Of a DNA stretch of 64,000 nt, positions 46,147-59,233 are shown piece by piece. The stretch is taken from assembly GCF_030936135.1 (NCBI RefSeq), contig NC_082595.1:77782135-77846134 (forward strand). Direction: 5' to 3'. The stretch is from Gavia stellata (lineage: Eukaryota > Chordata > Aves > Gaviiformes > Gaviidae). Both the position numbers and the translations under genes were made by a program. Below the pieces are notes generated by a model. It saw nothing but the letters and a program-made list of their open reading frames with translations. It made no database searches and was not told the origin of the DNA. Numbering within the stretch: the first letter of the stretch is position 1; each line of letters starts with the position of its first letter.

Positions 46147-49100
46147 GAGTGAGGGAATACCCCTTGATGGTAGTCTCTCTGCATAGGTGGATTTGGCCAA
46201 CTGCGTGACTAAAAGAGTAAGAACTGCCTCGATGGATGTCTCAGAAGAAGGCTTGGGAAATAGGGTACAGCTTATCTTGAGATGAACATTGATGCCTATA
46301 AGGAAGAGAAACCTCACAGCACAGTGAACTATACTTCACACCATGTGAAGGAATCGGTCTGCTATCTGCGACACTGCTAAGGCTGGTGCTGCTACCATGT
46401 GCCCAGGGTTACTACCAAGATGTGGACAAAGTGGTGGGCATCTGGAAGGCAGCAAAAGGAAAGATAAAAATTTTTAAAAAGCACACATCCTTTCCCACCC
46501 ACAGGAATTATGAAGAATATTGAAAGAAGGACAATTGTTTAAATAGTCTAAATTATAAAAATCCTGTGATGAGCTAGGTGCTAAGTGTTTGTTTCTGTGT
46601 GCAACTGAAGCAGAACATGCAGCTGTTCTTGTTCTTGCCATCAACTGCATCTCAGAGTCCACTGTCACAGGAACAGCAGCTGCTTGTGAGCTGTGCTGCA
46701 GGCAGCAGCCCTGGTGGGAGGGCATGTGGGGTAAATGCAAGCTGGGAGAGTACTATGAAGTGATCGATATTTATAGACAGAGCCTTGAAATGTTCTTTAA
46801 ATGAAGCTACTGACGACAAAAAATTGTTCTGGCAGAGGTGGGTCTAGTAACCTCAAAACGTGTCCCTGGAGTCTGCAGCTGGAGGCAGGCGGGAGAGCGG
46901 CTGACGTTCCTAGGGCTGCACTGTGCTGCTGCCGAGCGCTCACGGGGCGGCGTAGGCAAGCCATGGGTCTGCCAGCGCTTCTGGATTGTTTTCTGCTGCA
47001 GGAACAGTGGGAGGGTCCAAACAGGACCCATGGTCAGCTGCTCAGCACCATTGTCTGGGACCGCATTACAAAGCTAGCAGGGAAATCCCTATCCCCTGTT
47101 CAGTCTATATGTGTAATTTGCTGCAGGTATGTCCACATCACAAGTTGCCAGAAGGTGTAAACTAGGTGCTTATACTGCCTATACTGTCTTCCCCTAGGAA
47201 AATGCAAGAAGAGAGCTATGCATCTTCTCTAGGGCTAAAATTAATGGAAAGTGTTTGGAAGTATCTGAAGATCTTGCCTTCAACCTCCCTATGGGTATTT
47301 TATGAGCAGAAGAAAACAAAATAAGCAACATCTATTATGCCTTGCAAATGTGAAAAAAAGATAAATTTTAAAAAATAAAATGGTCAGTAATATGAAGTCA
47401 TGGGCTGCTAGCAGTTAACACACTCAAATTGTGTGCTTTTCTTGTCTGATTCTATTACTGTAGTGCTTAATTACCTAACTCCAGAAAATACTGATTTAAG
47501 GATGGTATTTTACTGATGTACAATATTGCTACCTTACTGCGGTCCTACTTTTGGTTTGTGTTTAGGCAATGCACATGGTATCTTTCCCCAACAGAGATTT
47601 CATGTAAACTGTATTTTCTATTTCAGGTTCATGTAAACTTTAGTTTTCACTGTTATTAGAAATGGTAGCTATGATTTTTTTATATTTTGCTTTAAAGAAT
47701 GGGAAAGCCTCGTGGATCTGAGGACATGGGAATGCTGTCCTGGCTTCCACAGAGCTCCATTGTTCTAAATGTCACCCCAAAAATATGGGGGACATTTTCT
47801 GCTAGATAGGCAATGAGTACTCCATCTCTTCCACTTCCCTTGCCACCCTAGTTCTCATTATTTAAGCTTTTAAACATAAGCTTAGTAGTGTGCCAGCTTT
47901 GGCAGAATGAAAAAAAATTGTTCATGCTGCTGTAAAAGAAATGACTATTCAAACAATAATCAGACAGATGAAACAGAAAAAAATTAAATCCTCAGTATTG
48001 CAGTTCTAGGTTACATGATCCTTTCTGAGACTCCAGACGTACAGACCGTGTTTTACTTTCTCCATTGGGAAGATGGCTCAGAACTGTCTACTCTTAGAAC
48101 TGTGCCCTGGGCTACATTTTCTTGGCTGCTCAATATATGTATAGATCCAATTAGCCTGACGCACACAAAAATTTCCCCAATAAAAGTCTGAGGACTAATA
48201 ATACACAATATCACAGCACTGGCTTCCTAAAAGACACCATGAAAAAACTTCAGAAACTCTCAGAAGTAAAAAGAAAATACCAGAGAGATCTCTAAGTGTG
48301 TGATCTTATCTGTACTTTTTTTTTTTCTTTTTCCAGATCCCGGAGTAAAAAGACCACTTTTCTAATGTTGCTCACCTTGGCTATCACTGCTTTGAACTCT
48401 CAGAAAGCACGATTAATTTTTTTTGGCATTTTTCACATTCAGCTCTCCTTCCTTATTCTCCCATTCTTTCCCAATTTTGTTACATATCAAAGAGCTGGAG
48501 GTTGACCTTCATAGCTGCTAGAGTGAATCAGACTTTCAAAGACAAAATCAATCTGATCAACCTGACTTGACCCTAAATAAGGTATTTAGGTGATGAGTAA
48601 GTCAGAACCAACATATCTTTTCATGTGCATGCTTGTGCAACTATTTTTTTAAAGAAGTTCCTTTTAATAATAACACCAACTTCTCTACTCTACTTGCCTG
48701 AGCCATTGCACTTATTTTTTCAGTACTCAGTCAATTCTGCTGTAAAAAGAATGGCGTGTCCAGAAACACAATCTGAGGAGAATCTCTTGGCTGTACTGTA
48801 CTCTTTTTCTGAATACGAGTGTTCAAGTCTTCAAACTCAGTGGGCAGCGCATACTGTCTGTGAGATATGCTTTGGTCTTGTCTCAATAGTTCCTGAGATT
48901 TGCTCCTGTTATTCACAGGTTTTCTACTAGACTAACTGATTGCAGGCTTCCCTGAAACACTTGTAAAGCTAAAGCACACTCCTATCTATATTTTCAATAA
49001 GATATGTTCTTGCAAAAAAGGTAATTGGCCAAGATTCCTGTTTATAAATATTGTGACAAGCCAAATTCACTTGCAGAGGCTGGGCAGGTATTTGAGAGAA

Positions 49101-49764
49101 GGGCGTTATCCCACTGAGTCCCCAGTCAGGCAGTCCTGGTTTTAGCTCCTTGGGGAATACCAGTATCTGTATACAGTTCACTCGACTCACAAAATATTCA
49201 CTCCTGTTGCATATAGCCTGCTACGTCCTAGAGAAAACTGCCAAAGAGCGATGAATTTGTCTTTACTAATGTTTTGCTTTCTTTGAGTTCCCAATCCACC
49301 AATCTGAGCTTTCTGAAAGGTAAGAATCTTTCCTCTCCTCTGTCAGATGCCATCTGGTGGGCATGGAAATTAACTGCAAAGGGATGGTCAGGTAAGATCC
49401 GGTAATATTTGAGCTCTACATACCCCAGAACATGGAAGGAGCTGCAACAGAAAGGACTACAGGAGGCTTGGAGGTTTAGAGTTACCTAAACTAAGGCTTC
49501 CTAAATAAAATTGTTTAAGTGTGAAATGAACAAGGTCACGACATTGCTTTAAAAGCATATTGCAGCATCAGTGCTCTCTTTCTTCTCTGAGCAACATACA
49601 TTTGACTGCTAATGGAGGTGTAAAATAAGAGAGGAGTAGGGTGTCTTGTGATACGTAGTCCAATAAAATGGTATCCTTACCATTAGAGGTGTATCAAGGA
49701 ATAACTCTCTTCTTGAGGCTGTCTGAGAAGTTCACCTAAAGATGCAGTTCCCTGTGATTTCACC

Positions 49765-49797
49765 AGGAGCAGGAGCAGGAGCAGGAGCAGCAGCAGG
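49765..49797 (+). repeat. (GGAGCA)n short tandem repeat
   Basis: About four perfect GGAGCA units followed by two CAG-type units. It is intergenic. Confidence 0.85.
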
Positions 49798-52700
49798 ATG
49801 TTTTCCTTGAAAACAACAGTAAGGTGTCCAATTGAGACACTCTACATGTGCTAATCCAAAAGTGTTTCAGCTGCCACAAGGATCCAGAAACAACTTGAAC
49901 TGACTCTCGATTTTTTGGGGGTTAAAAATTTTGTAGAGGAATTCTCAGAGCCAAAAGAGACTTATGTTTGTTTGTCTAGTTTTAACAAAATCTGAAACAG
50001 CAGCAAAAAAAAATAAATACTTGTAGATGGCTGTCTTTCATTTTCCACAGAACTTTTCCCTTTTAACCAAGAAAACTGGGCTGTGCAGGACCTGAAGGAT
50101 GTGATCTGCCCATTAAGTTCTTACTCCTAAATTAAGATTCCTCTAAGAGTTTCTATGCAAATCTCCTGGTATAATTCTCATCAATGTGACCATAACATCA
50201 TGCATAGATATTCAGAGATGCTTTTTGGAATAAAAGGGAGATGGGAGACTCAGTGCTGCTAGAGCTTGTCTCACCTGTTGAGACAGTTTTTTCCCAATAA
50301 CAGTGAACAGCTGCTGTCCCTGCAGGGGTGCAAGGAGGAGCTTGTGATTCCATCAGGACCGTTAAGCTACAAATGTATTCTTTAGCTAATTGAGTTATAT
50401 ATGTTTGTTTAATATCAAAATGGTTCCACATTGTTTCATCTCAACACAAGTACTTACTCTGGATGACTAATGCCCTGGGACCTGAAGTTTATAATGGAAA
50501 GGCTGACACACACATGCAATCTTATCTATCATAACACTATGCAAAAGGGAATTATATAATTAAAACATTGTAATGATCTCTATTGGCCAGTAGGAAGTTA
50601 CAAGTCCCAAAGGAGCCAGGCCAACTTTGTTATCAAGGTTTATTCAGTCATCTCTTAGGAGTAGTAGGGCACATTTTGCTAAATATAGTGTGGTGTGCTA
50701 ATATGTGCTATGTGTGGAGCATTGCACTGGGACCACTGTGCCACAGAGCAGGAGCGCACTGCACCGGGAGGTTAGTACACCTTCTTCCTTTGGCTGAGAT
50801 TTTCAGAAAATGAGTGCCTAAACTTAGATTTACATAAATAGCCTGATTTTTTAGAAGAGCAATACCAAGAAATTCTCTTCTATTTAAATCATAAAATAGA
50901 AAAAAATCTTACAACAGCAACAAGAGAAAAGATTTTATTATTTCTGGAAATAGTACTCAAATGTGTGGCTAGATTTCTGGGAAAAGAAGAGGTGAATGAC
51001 AACTTTTGGTTAATTAATTATGGAGTGTAAATGCAGTTTCTGAAAGGAAGTCACAAAACTTGGGACTGGTGCAGGAGAGACATCAATTGTATGGCTAGGC
51101 GGTAAAAGTTGTATATGATGTATTTCACAGAGTTAGGCAGGAACCTCTGTCACAATCTTTACCTCTCTGTTTGGGTGTGAGATCCAAAAGCAGATGGATA
51201 GAGACTGGAAATCACTACCATCTTTTGATCAACATCAGGCACATTTGCTGGTCTCATTCTGGTCCCCAGTAAATAGGTACTTACATGAGCAGACTACAAA
51301 GCTTGGCACCAGCAGAGGACTTGGCTGGCAAAAACACCAGGGATGAGAAGTAAAAGTGCTCAATCCAGCTGCCTAAACTTAGGTGTCGAGCCATTTCAGG
51401 CTATATTTGAGGCATTTGTGTGGGACTGGCAAATACAACAGTGCGTTGTGCCTGCAGAAGACTCACAGGCTCATGGTACAGCAGCTGGGGCCTTGGCAGG
51501 ATAGGATGTCTGTGGCACCCAAAACAGCACTGGGGGCTCGTCTCTCCTTCCTCAGTGGTCTAGCACAGTTTGAGATGTGCCAGCGTACATGGGTCCTGGA
51601 CTGTAGCTGGCAGCTCCACAAGAGGTTTCAGATGCTGCAGGGCACTCAAATGGCTCTAGAGCCCAATGTGAAAGCAGCTGAACCAAGCCCCGTGGACGGT
51701 GGTCGGCCAAACTGCTCAGGCACCGCCAAGTTCATTAACTAGATCTTCATTAGCCATTGCAGAAGTTTAGATGCTGGGCTCACATGCAAGCACCTAAATG
51801 TATTTTAACCCAGAGCCAAATGCCGCCTGAGGTGACCATGCAGGACAGAACAATGGGTGCAGCCAATGTTTTCAAGCAGCAAAGCTGCAACAGTGGGGCA
51901 TCTGTCAAGGAGCGCAACCCCTGTCTGCCTTCTCTGGAGGTTAGAGAAGCAGATTCTGTAGTTTTTATTAGAAAATAAGGTCCCAAGAGCTGCTGCTGTT
52001 CTTAACTGGAGAAGATGATCATGATGTGGTAAAGCCCCATGTTGTGATGTGCCTTAAGCAGCACATCACCTAAATACATTTCAAAGAGCACTGGGCAGAG
52101 GGTAAAGAAGCAACTGGTCAGATTATCAGCTGAACATTTACACTCTAGAAAATGGAATAACAAAGGATGGAGAGAAGCTGGGTGGTGTTTCAGAGTGTAA
52201 TTTGTGCTTTAAAAAGTATTTGTTTAGAAGTCCTAAGCAGATGATTTTTTTTTAAATACTTTTTTTTTTGGTAAAACAAATAAGAGACACTGGAGCTAGT
52301 AGCAAACACATTTCTCCTGAGAAGAATACATTATAACAGAAATCACACCAATGCCAAAACCAAGACATGTTCAATAAACTGGGGTGGCTAAAAACTAACA
52401 GAGTAGTGAGGCCAGCTGGAAAGCACCCAAGAGAGCGGGGGAAAGGGCATATGAGAGGAGACGTTTTAACAGCTTCCTGTGAAGCCTCTCTGCAGACTGT
52501 AGAGGTGTTGATACACAAGAGAGACACTGAACTCCAACAGGTGAAAAAGGCTGCCAGCAAAGGGTGAGTAGGAGCTTTCAAGTAATCTTTAAAAGTAGAA
52601 ACAAAAACCAATAGTTTTCTGTTTACACAACAGAGTGCTTCTGATACTGAAGCACAGGGCAACATCTATTTATAATCCAAATAAATCTTATGTTTTGGTA

Positions 52701-53730
52701 TTTGGAGCTGTCAGCATTCAACATATTGGGAAGCAGCAGCCACGAGGCTGCATTAAGAAATGCCTATTTAAATCTGCATTGTTTTGCTCCGTGTACTTTC
52801 CCCTTTAGTCACTAGCCAATTATGACTCGTGCAAAAGAAACAAATTTCTTTTTTTAAAGTTAGTTCATGTGGCATTCATAAATGTCCTGACAGGTTATAC
52901 CTAGGCAGTGCCTTTAATGCCTCAGAGTTAAGCTCTTGCCTGACTCTTTTTTCCACAAAACCCTCAAAATTTCCGTGTGCCCATCAACACCTGTGATAGG
53001 TGACATGGAGATTAGAGCCCCATAGGTCTCATGGAAATACATATAACCGGGACTATCCAGCTCCTTGGGCCTGGTGTATTCCCTGGCCGTGTCCTGGCCC
53101 AAGTTTTGCCTCTTGTGCCCACTCTTCTTTTGGAGAGGAAAGAGCTCTAGTGAATGCCACAACCTGCCTGTAGGGATACCAAGGCACTGAGATTGGAAAG
53201 GTGGAGGCGGGGAGGTGATGACCATGGGGTCCATCTGCCTTAAAGTCTAGAAATGGTCAAAAATTGCATTACTTTTAACTACAGACGTACTGTAACAGCA
53301 AAAGGTTTTTTAGCAAGACTGGTGAGGTCTGTACCTCTGGCAGTCACATGCAGGAAGGAATCTCCAGTCCTGGTTCTTTGCTATCAGGCTGAGTTTGCAG
53401 AGATGCCAGTTAAGCAAACAATTAATTTTTCATATTAAACTGAGACTATTTTTGTGGAATCATCCAAAGACACAGGCTTCTCTGGTGTAGGGTTTCTTTT
53501 TTTTCCTACATAATTTTTCCTTTCACTTCAGAGTAGACTTTTACTCTGTCGAACCAACTTGTTTCTGACTGCTGTGCTCATAGCCCAACTATGGACAACA
53601 TGCGGCTCACCTAAAACAAGTTATTATCTATTGTCAGCCACTAGGAAACAGCTCCCCAAAGTGTGCTGTTAGTACTAAGTACGGTATGGAGGATTTCTCT
53701 TTGAGGTCCTAGTGTACTTTAAATAATGGG

Positions 53731-53788
53731 GAATGAACTAAATGGCCTGTCAGGATCTTTTCCAGCCTCATATACTATGATTCTGTGC
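53731..53788 (+). mobile_element. CR1 LINE 3'-terminal fragment
   Basis: GAACTAAATGGCCTGTCAGG, ATCTTTTCCAGCCTCATATA and CTATGATTCTGTG match the CR1 3' terminus in sense orientation with moderate divergence. Confidence 0.75.
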
Positions 53789-56700
53789 ATTTTTATCAGA
53801 TTTGCTTGTTAGAGTGTTTAAGCTTTTGAATGTCTGTCCTGCTGAACTGACAGGAAGTTTGGGGCTGACCTTTGCATCCTCTAAACCTTCTGGAAAGGTG
53901 TGTATTGGGAGAGAGTGCTGCAGCAGCTGAGTATTCCCCCTTGGCAGCTTCCCTCCAACCTGCTCCTCAGGCATGGGAATCGCAGCATCCCTTCTGTACT
54001 TCATGCCTTTTTTCCTGTTGGGGAGAGAAGGACAGCATCAGTGGTTGGACTAATGACAAGGTATTTGGTCTTAAAATTCCCACAATGTAATTAATTAGTC
54101 CACTATCCGCAGCAATGTGGTCCAGTCACTCATTAGCGAAAGCAGCTTGAACATTCAACACCTTTGAATACATTGTCCATTCAGGTACGAGCTTATCTTC
54201 TCCATAAGCCTACCTACTACCTACACAGACCCTGCTGTCACAATATATATTGATATTTTTTGATATAGAAGTACTAAGAAGAATTAGAAAAATGTTCCTA
54301 TGCAGAGCTTGACATTGCACCATTTCAGGCTTTGTTGTGGATTAATATTGTGTGTTTCTTTGTAGGGAACGATTACATTGAAAGAGTTGAAGCGTTACCA
54401 ATTGCAGGGGAATCCATGGCTATTAATCTTTTGTCATAGGCTGAATCCAATTAGACACTCAAAGAACACTGTATTATAATGTTCTGCAAGTAGCAGCTAG
54501 TGGCTAGTGATTTTGAAAAGTGTTTTGATTTTTATAATGATGCGTTGCCTCAGTGGAACATCATTCTTTCACCGGGAACCCCTCAGCCATGTGGAGAAGA
54601 GGAATGCTTAGACCTGCATCCACAAGTCTTTGTGGCTAGTCCATTGCTGTGACAGGAATGGTTATGTTAAGACATAATGTGATACCTGACAAATACGTAG
54701 GGTCACCGTCCTCAGTTATTCTTTTCTTGCCCTCTTTAATCAGGCAAGATTGGTAGTGGCTTCATTGGAGAATGCTTCCTAAATAGATCAGGATTCTGTT
54801 GTAAAATAATGAACCAGCTCCTTTGAAACAAAGCAACTTAATTTAGGAATGTTTTAATATAAAGCGCATTTGTGTATATATATGGAAGGGACTCTAAGAT
54901 TGTTGCACCTAATTTTTTCCAATTTTAGTATTAAAGATCTGATATTTTTAAAAAATGACTGCTACAAATTAACTGACTTTTATAAGACTCCCAAATCACA
55001 TTAGAAGGCCAGTTCCGTTCTATTTATACCTCTGCTTTTGAATGATTTATTTACTTTTCCAGTTCTACTTATTTGGAACCACAATAATTTCTTACTTTCA
55101 GAGCATTACATGATGGGAAAAATCAGTTAGAGATATTAAAGAAATAAATAGTTACTAAGGAAAACATACCTGGTGAGGTAGATAATTATTTCATGGCTGT
55201 AACACTCTCCAGGGACGCTGCTTCCATAGTTGTTCCGCTAAATGAGTAGATTTTAGATAGAACCAGTCCTCTCTGAACACTGCTAATGCAAGAAGCCATT
55301 CCTCATTATGAGAGGTCAGACTAGCACTGCTCTCTGAATACCAGCTCTGAAATGAAATTATCTGAATAAATAAACACCAGACTGAGTTCTTCTCATGCCA
55401 TCGACTGGAAATCTCTTAGAGAAGGCAGGGCCTGGAGGAAGCAGCTTGCTGTATTTTGTCCTTCTGCATTTTGTGGATGGAGATAAAATACTGTGCAACA
55501 CTAGCTTTATGACTGATTTAATAGGGAATAAAAAATACACTGGAAAGATTGTCCTTTGTGCTGTAAAGAACAAATGGGCCTCCTAAATGACTGTAGTAAG
55601 CCAATGTCTAATTTAGATAGTGATAGATGCAGTGATAGACCAACCAGCAAAGTAGTTCCCAGGTAGATGTAGGTAAGTCACTGGTAGCAGCGCGGTTTTG
55701 CCTGTATAACAACATTTAATGCTGAATCTATCCATTGTTTAGCGTTCAAAGAACTGACACTTTTTTTGATTCTTCCTCTGTGTAAAGCATATACACATAT
55801 ATAGACACATATGAATAAGGCATTTACCACATTCATATGTAAAGCAGATGCAACTAACTGTCAGAAAGCCAGAGGGGCCAAATCTAGTGTGATATCCACA
55901 TGGAAAATGACATTCAAGGTTTACAGTGCTGCAATGCAGAACGTCCTGTTTTATTCTACCCTGGCAATGCAGCCTGAGGAAACAAAAAAAAGGTGCCAGA
56001 AGAACAAAGTACTTTGGACTACTCTAGACCCAAAACCAGTTCAAAATTTCTAAGAAATTCCTGGTTACCTGCAACATTACCATCACATACCTACCCCAGA
56101 AGTGGACAACATTATTAAAAGCATAAATTTGAATTCAAATCTTGATTTTTGTATTTAAATTTGTCACTGTTTCAATTTATTCAGCTTAGATAGCAAAGAA
56201 AACTTCAGAGCTGGAGTGCATGGTCTTAATGTGTTTAACACTTGTCTAAGAAACAAGCACACAGGAGAGTGTTAGTAAATGTTTATGCATTTCAGAAATG
56301 CCTTCTGCATCACATATTATGTACTCAGACTATGAATGTACATAGCAACAGAGCTGATTAAAAACAACCCATTTAATTACTGTGATGTATGGAAGCACAA
56401 CTTGAAATGCAATTCTTTGGTGTATTTTACATGTAAAAGATCTTAGGAGGAACATGGTCAGAATGGTTAGAACAAAGAGTTAAAGATAAGAATGAAATCC
56501 TACTGCCCTTGGAGTCAATGAATTATTTGCTCCTGCCAACTCTGAGTCTTATTTCATGCCAAGAAATTAAGCAAAGCTGATCAGCTGAGAAGAATGGGAG
56601 ATAGTCCCCTCAGCAGCACCTAAGTCTGCAAGGGAGAGTCTATGAGATTCTTGCACCCACTGGTTTCAAAGTCTCCCCACTCACGTAAATCCAGTTGTAG

Positions 56701-57710
56701 AATTAGTACAAAATTATTAACATAAAATCTCAGCTATCCTATGATGAAAAAATCCACGGTAAATTGTAAAAAATACCATCTCAGTGTAGAAGTAATAAAA
56801 AGTACCTCATTTGCACCAATTCACTTCCTATGGAAGGATATTTCATTATAATCACTGATATCCATTCTTCTGAAACTGCTGTTCACACCACGTTTATACT
56901 GGCGTTCTTGGCTTGTTCACTCAGGAAATTAAATTAAAATTTTGAAAAGTATTATTTCTTAGAAATATTGCTTTTACATATCAGATCTGGATAGGAAGAA
57001 ATTAAATTCCTCGTGCCAAAATGCCAAAAGGGAAAATCCAACTCAACAGCTGGGCAAGGGGGTTAACAGGTCAAGAGTATTTGAAAGTTTATCAGCAGAG
57101 GAGATGTTGCTTTTGGAAAGTGCATTTTATCAATACCAGACAGCTGAAGCTGTGGCGTGTCCCTAAGAGTAGCTGACTCACTTCCAAAGTGTCTGGAAAT
57201 GTCAGCGCATGTCTTCTGGTTATCACTGTCTTTTCAGCGTTTGGGTTCTCATGCAGATAAGTGGGCTATTACAGACACGAAGACAACCCGATTCAGCTCA
57301 GGAGAGACAAGTCCTTCCGTTGACATGTCCTTGATCTCCCAAATCCTGCGGAAAAGTGCCCAGGAGCCGTCCGCCGAAAAACTATTAATCTCCACTATCA
57401 GGCACTTCCACCCTGGCTGGAACTCGTCCCGATCGCACTGAAATTCACGTCTGTGCAAAAAGCTGACATGGGGCCAGGATGCCCCCGAAATATTACAGAT
57501 CTCTCCGAACGGGGCGGGGGGGGTGGTCCTAAACTCCCCACTGAGGGTTCGCCCCCGTCTCTCCCGCTCCCCAGCCTTTTGTTTTCCTTTTGGTCTCCCC
57601 ACGTTGTAAGTTGTTTTCTGACAGCAGTGGCCCCGGGGCGCCCTGCGGAAGCCTTCGCGGGGGGACGGTCGGTGGCCTCTGCCCCGCTCCGCGCCCGCCC
57701 TTTCCCGTTG

Positions 57711-57730
57711 CCGCCGCCAGGGGGCGCCCC
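57711..57730 (+). promoter_or_regulatory. Strong CTCF-like site
   Basis: The core GCCAGGGGGCGCC matches the CTCF consensus core (CCASYAGRKGGC type) almost perfectly. It sits inside the upstream half of the COL12A1 CpG island. Occupancy cannot be seen from sequence. Confidence 0.6.
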
Positions 57731-58560
57731 CGCACCGCGAATGGCCCCGTCCGGCGCGGCGCGGGCGCGGTGCTGCGGCGCGGGGGGACGGAGGCGAGCG
57801 CGGCCGCGGCTGTGAGACACCCGCAGCTTTTCTCTCACTCCCTGTTTGTCCCCGCTCCTCGCCGATCTCTGTTCCCTTTCCGCCTTCCGAGTTTGCGGAC
57901 CCGCTCCGCGGGGACGGTGACATCCCGTATTTTAGCCCGAAGGAGCCTCTTCCGAGAGCGTTACCGGGGCTGCCGTTCCCCACGGGTGCGGGAGCAGACC
58001 TCGCTGTGGCGCGGAGCCGGCGGCAGCCCCGGGAAGCTCCGCCTGGGCCCGGCCGGGGACTACCTGCTCCCCCGGGCCAGGGAAGGGCCCTTGTGCCCCG
58101 CCGAGTCACCCTCTGGCACGGCGCGCTGGGACGCGCCGGGTGCCTCAGGCAGGCTCCCGGGAGCACGAGAGGGGAGACCCTCGCGGAGCCTCTCAACCAG
58201 CGGGCTGCCCGATTTTGGAAGGTGCAGTTTCTTTTGAAGGCACCCGGTTTCAAACAGGGGCCGCGGGTTTGCCCTCAGGGTCTGAGGGAGGAGGCGGCGG
58301 CCACGCGCCCCATCCCCTCTGCCCGCGGGGCCCCGCTGCAGGCGGCACCGGCGGCTCTTTGTGCTCGAAGGAAAACACCCATGTGGCGAGGGAGGTGGTT
58401 TAATATATGTAGGCTACTTAGGGTGGGGGCCAGACACACCTGGATTGTGTTAAAATGACTATATTCTCTTTGCCGCCGAGGCTCCCGGCCGCGGCACCCC
58501 TCTGCAAGGTTGTCCGGGGGACCAGCGCCGGCCCCGGGAGGGCGAGCGGGACCTCAACGC

Positions 58561-58576
58561 GGGGGGGGGGGGGGGG
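58561..58576 (+). repeat. Poly(G) run, 16 bases
   Basis: An uninterrupted G tract within the CpG island that can form a G-quadruplex. Its length may also be an assembly uncertainty. Confidence 0.9.
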
Positions 58577-58865
58577 CAGGGACTGCGTGGAAAGCCCCGC
58601 GCGGGGACACCCTCTGCGCCGTCGTCCCTCGAAGCCGTGCCTGAGACTCAGTTTTTCCACTGCCCTCCCGTGTCCCCCCGTTTGGGAAGCCGAGGGGAGG
58701 GAGGGGAGCGCCGGCCGGGCCCCTGCCCCCGGGCGCGCTGCCGCGGCGGCCGCCCGCCTCATGCCGCAGGAATGCGCGGAGGTATGCGCCAGTTTCCAGA
58801 AGTGGATCCCCTTCCTTGCTGGAGCAGAGCAGCGCATATATCACCCGGTGGCAGCAGTCCACCTT

Positions 58866-59233
58866 CCCTGCAGTTTCGTAACCGCTTACGAGGGTAAATT
58901 GAGAGTTGGGAACAGCCCTCTATTAAGTAGCAGATTGAGAAGAGGCTCTTCCCACTTGGAGAAGGCAAGTCTTCCCAGACGGACCCCTCGCACCGGGAGC
59001 TACAGTAATCGAGGCGCCTCCTCTGCGCTCAGCTATTGCCGCTGCTTCTGCTCCTCCTTCGCCGCCGCTGCTACTTGCTGCTCCCTCCACAAGGTGCCCC
59101 CGGAGCTTCATCCTTTCTCCTCCTCCCTTTATCCAGGTCCGACGGCTGCGGCTGCTGCTGCAGGCACCGCCGGAGCCACCGCCGGAGGAGCTGCCTCGTC
59201 ACCGACCCCGGCACCCTGCAGCCGCCCCTGAAG
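58866..59233 (+). other. COL12A1: COL12A1 probable non-coding exon 1 (5'UTR)
   Basis: The segment runs from about 25-30 bp after the TATA-like element to a candidate donor AAG|GTCTGT with the GT at 59234-59235. It contains no ATG in any frame, which fits a 5'UTR exon. It is rich in CTG/CCG triplets. COL12A1 is known to have a non-coding first exon in other vertebrates. Both borders are inferred. Confidence 0.45.

Larger units (their letters stand above)
43426..57399. other. Intergenic region COX7A2-COL12A1
   Basis: About 14 kb without a supportable gene or RNA. It holds three CR1 fragments (43750, 44696, 53731), a 19-base A run at 46128-46146, a GGAGCA hexamer repeat at 49765-49797 and a 9-bp perfect hairpin at 52044-52069. 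The longest open frames (under 140 codons) look like chance. Confidence 0.65.

Noticed and set aside
51383-51742. 119-codon + frame in the intergenic gap
   Set aside because: No recognisable motifs, and surrounding frames of similar length overlap it on the other strand.
57249-58253. 334-codon open frame on the minus strand
   Set aside because: It lies in the COL12A1 CpG island, is Arg/Pro/Gly/Ala-rich, overlaps other long frames on both strands, and has no recognisable domain. Stop codons are rare in GC-rich DNA, so long frames are expected.
58455-59231. 258-codon open frame on the + strand
   Set aside because: Same CpG-island effect. It overlaps the inferred non-coding exon 1 and resembles no protein family.
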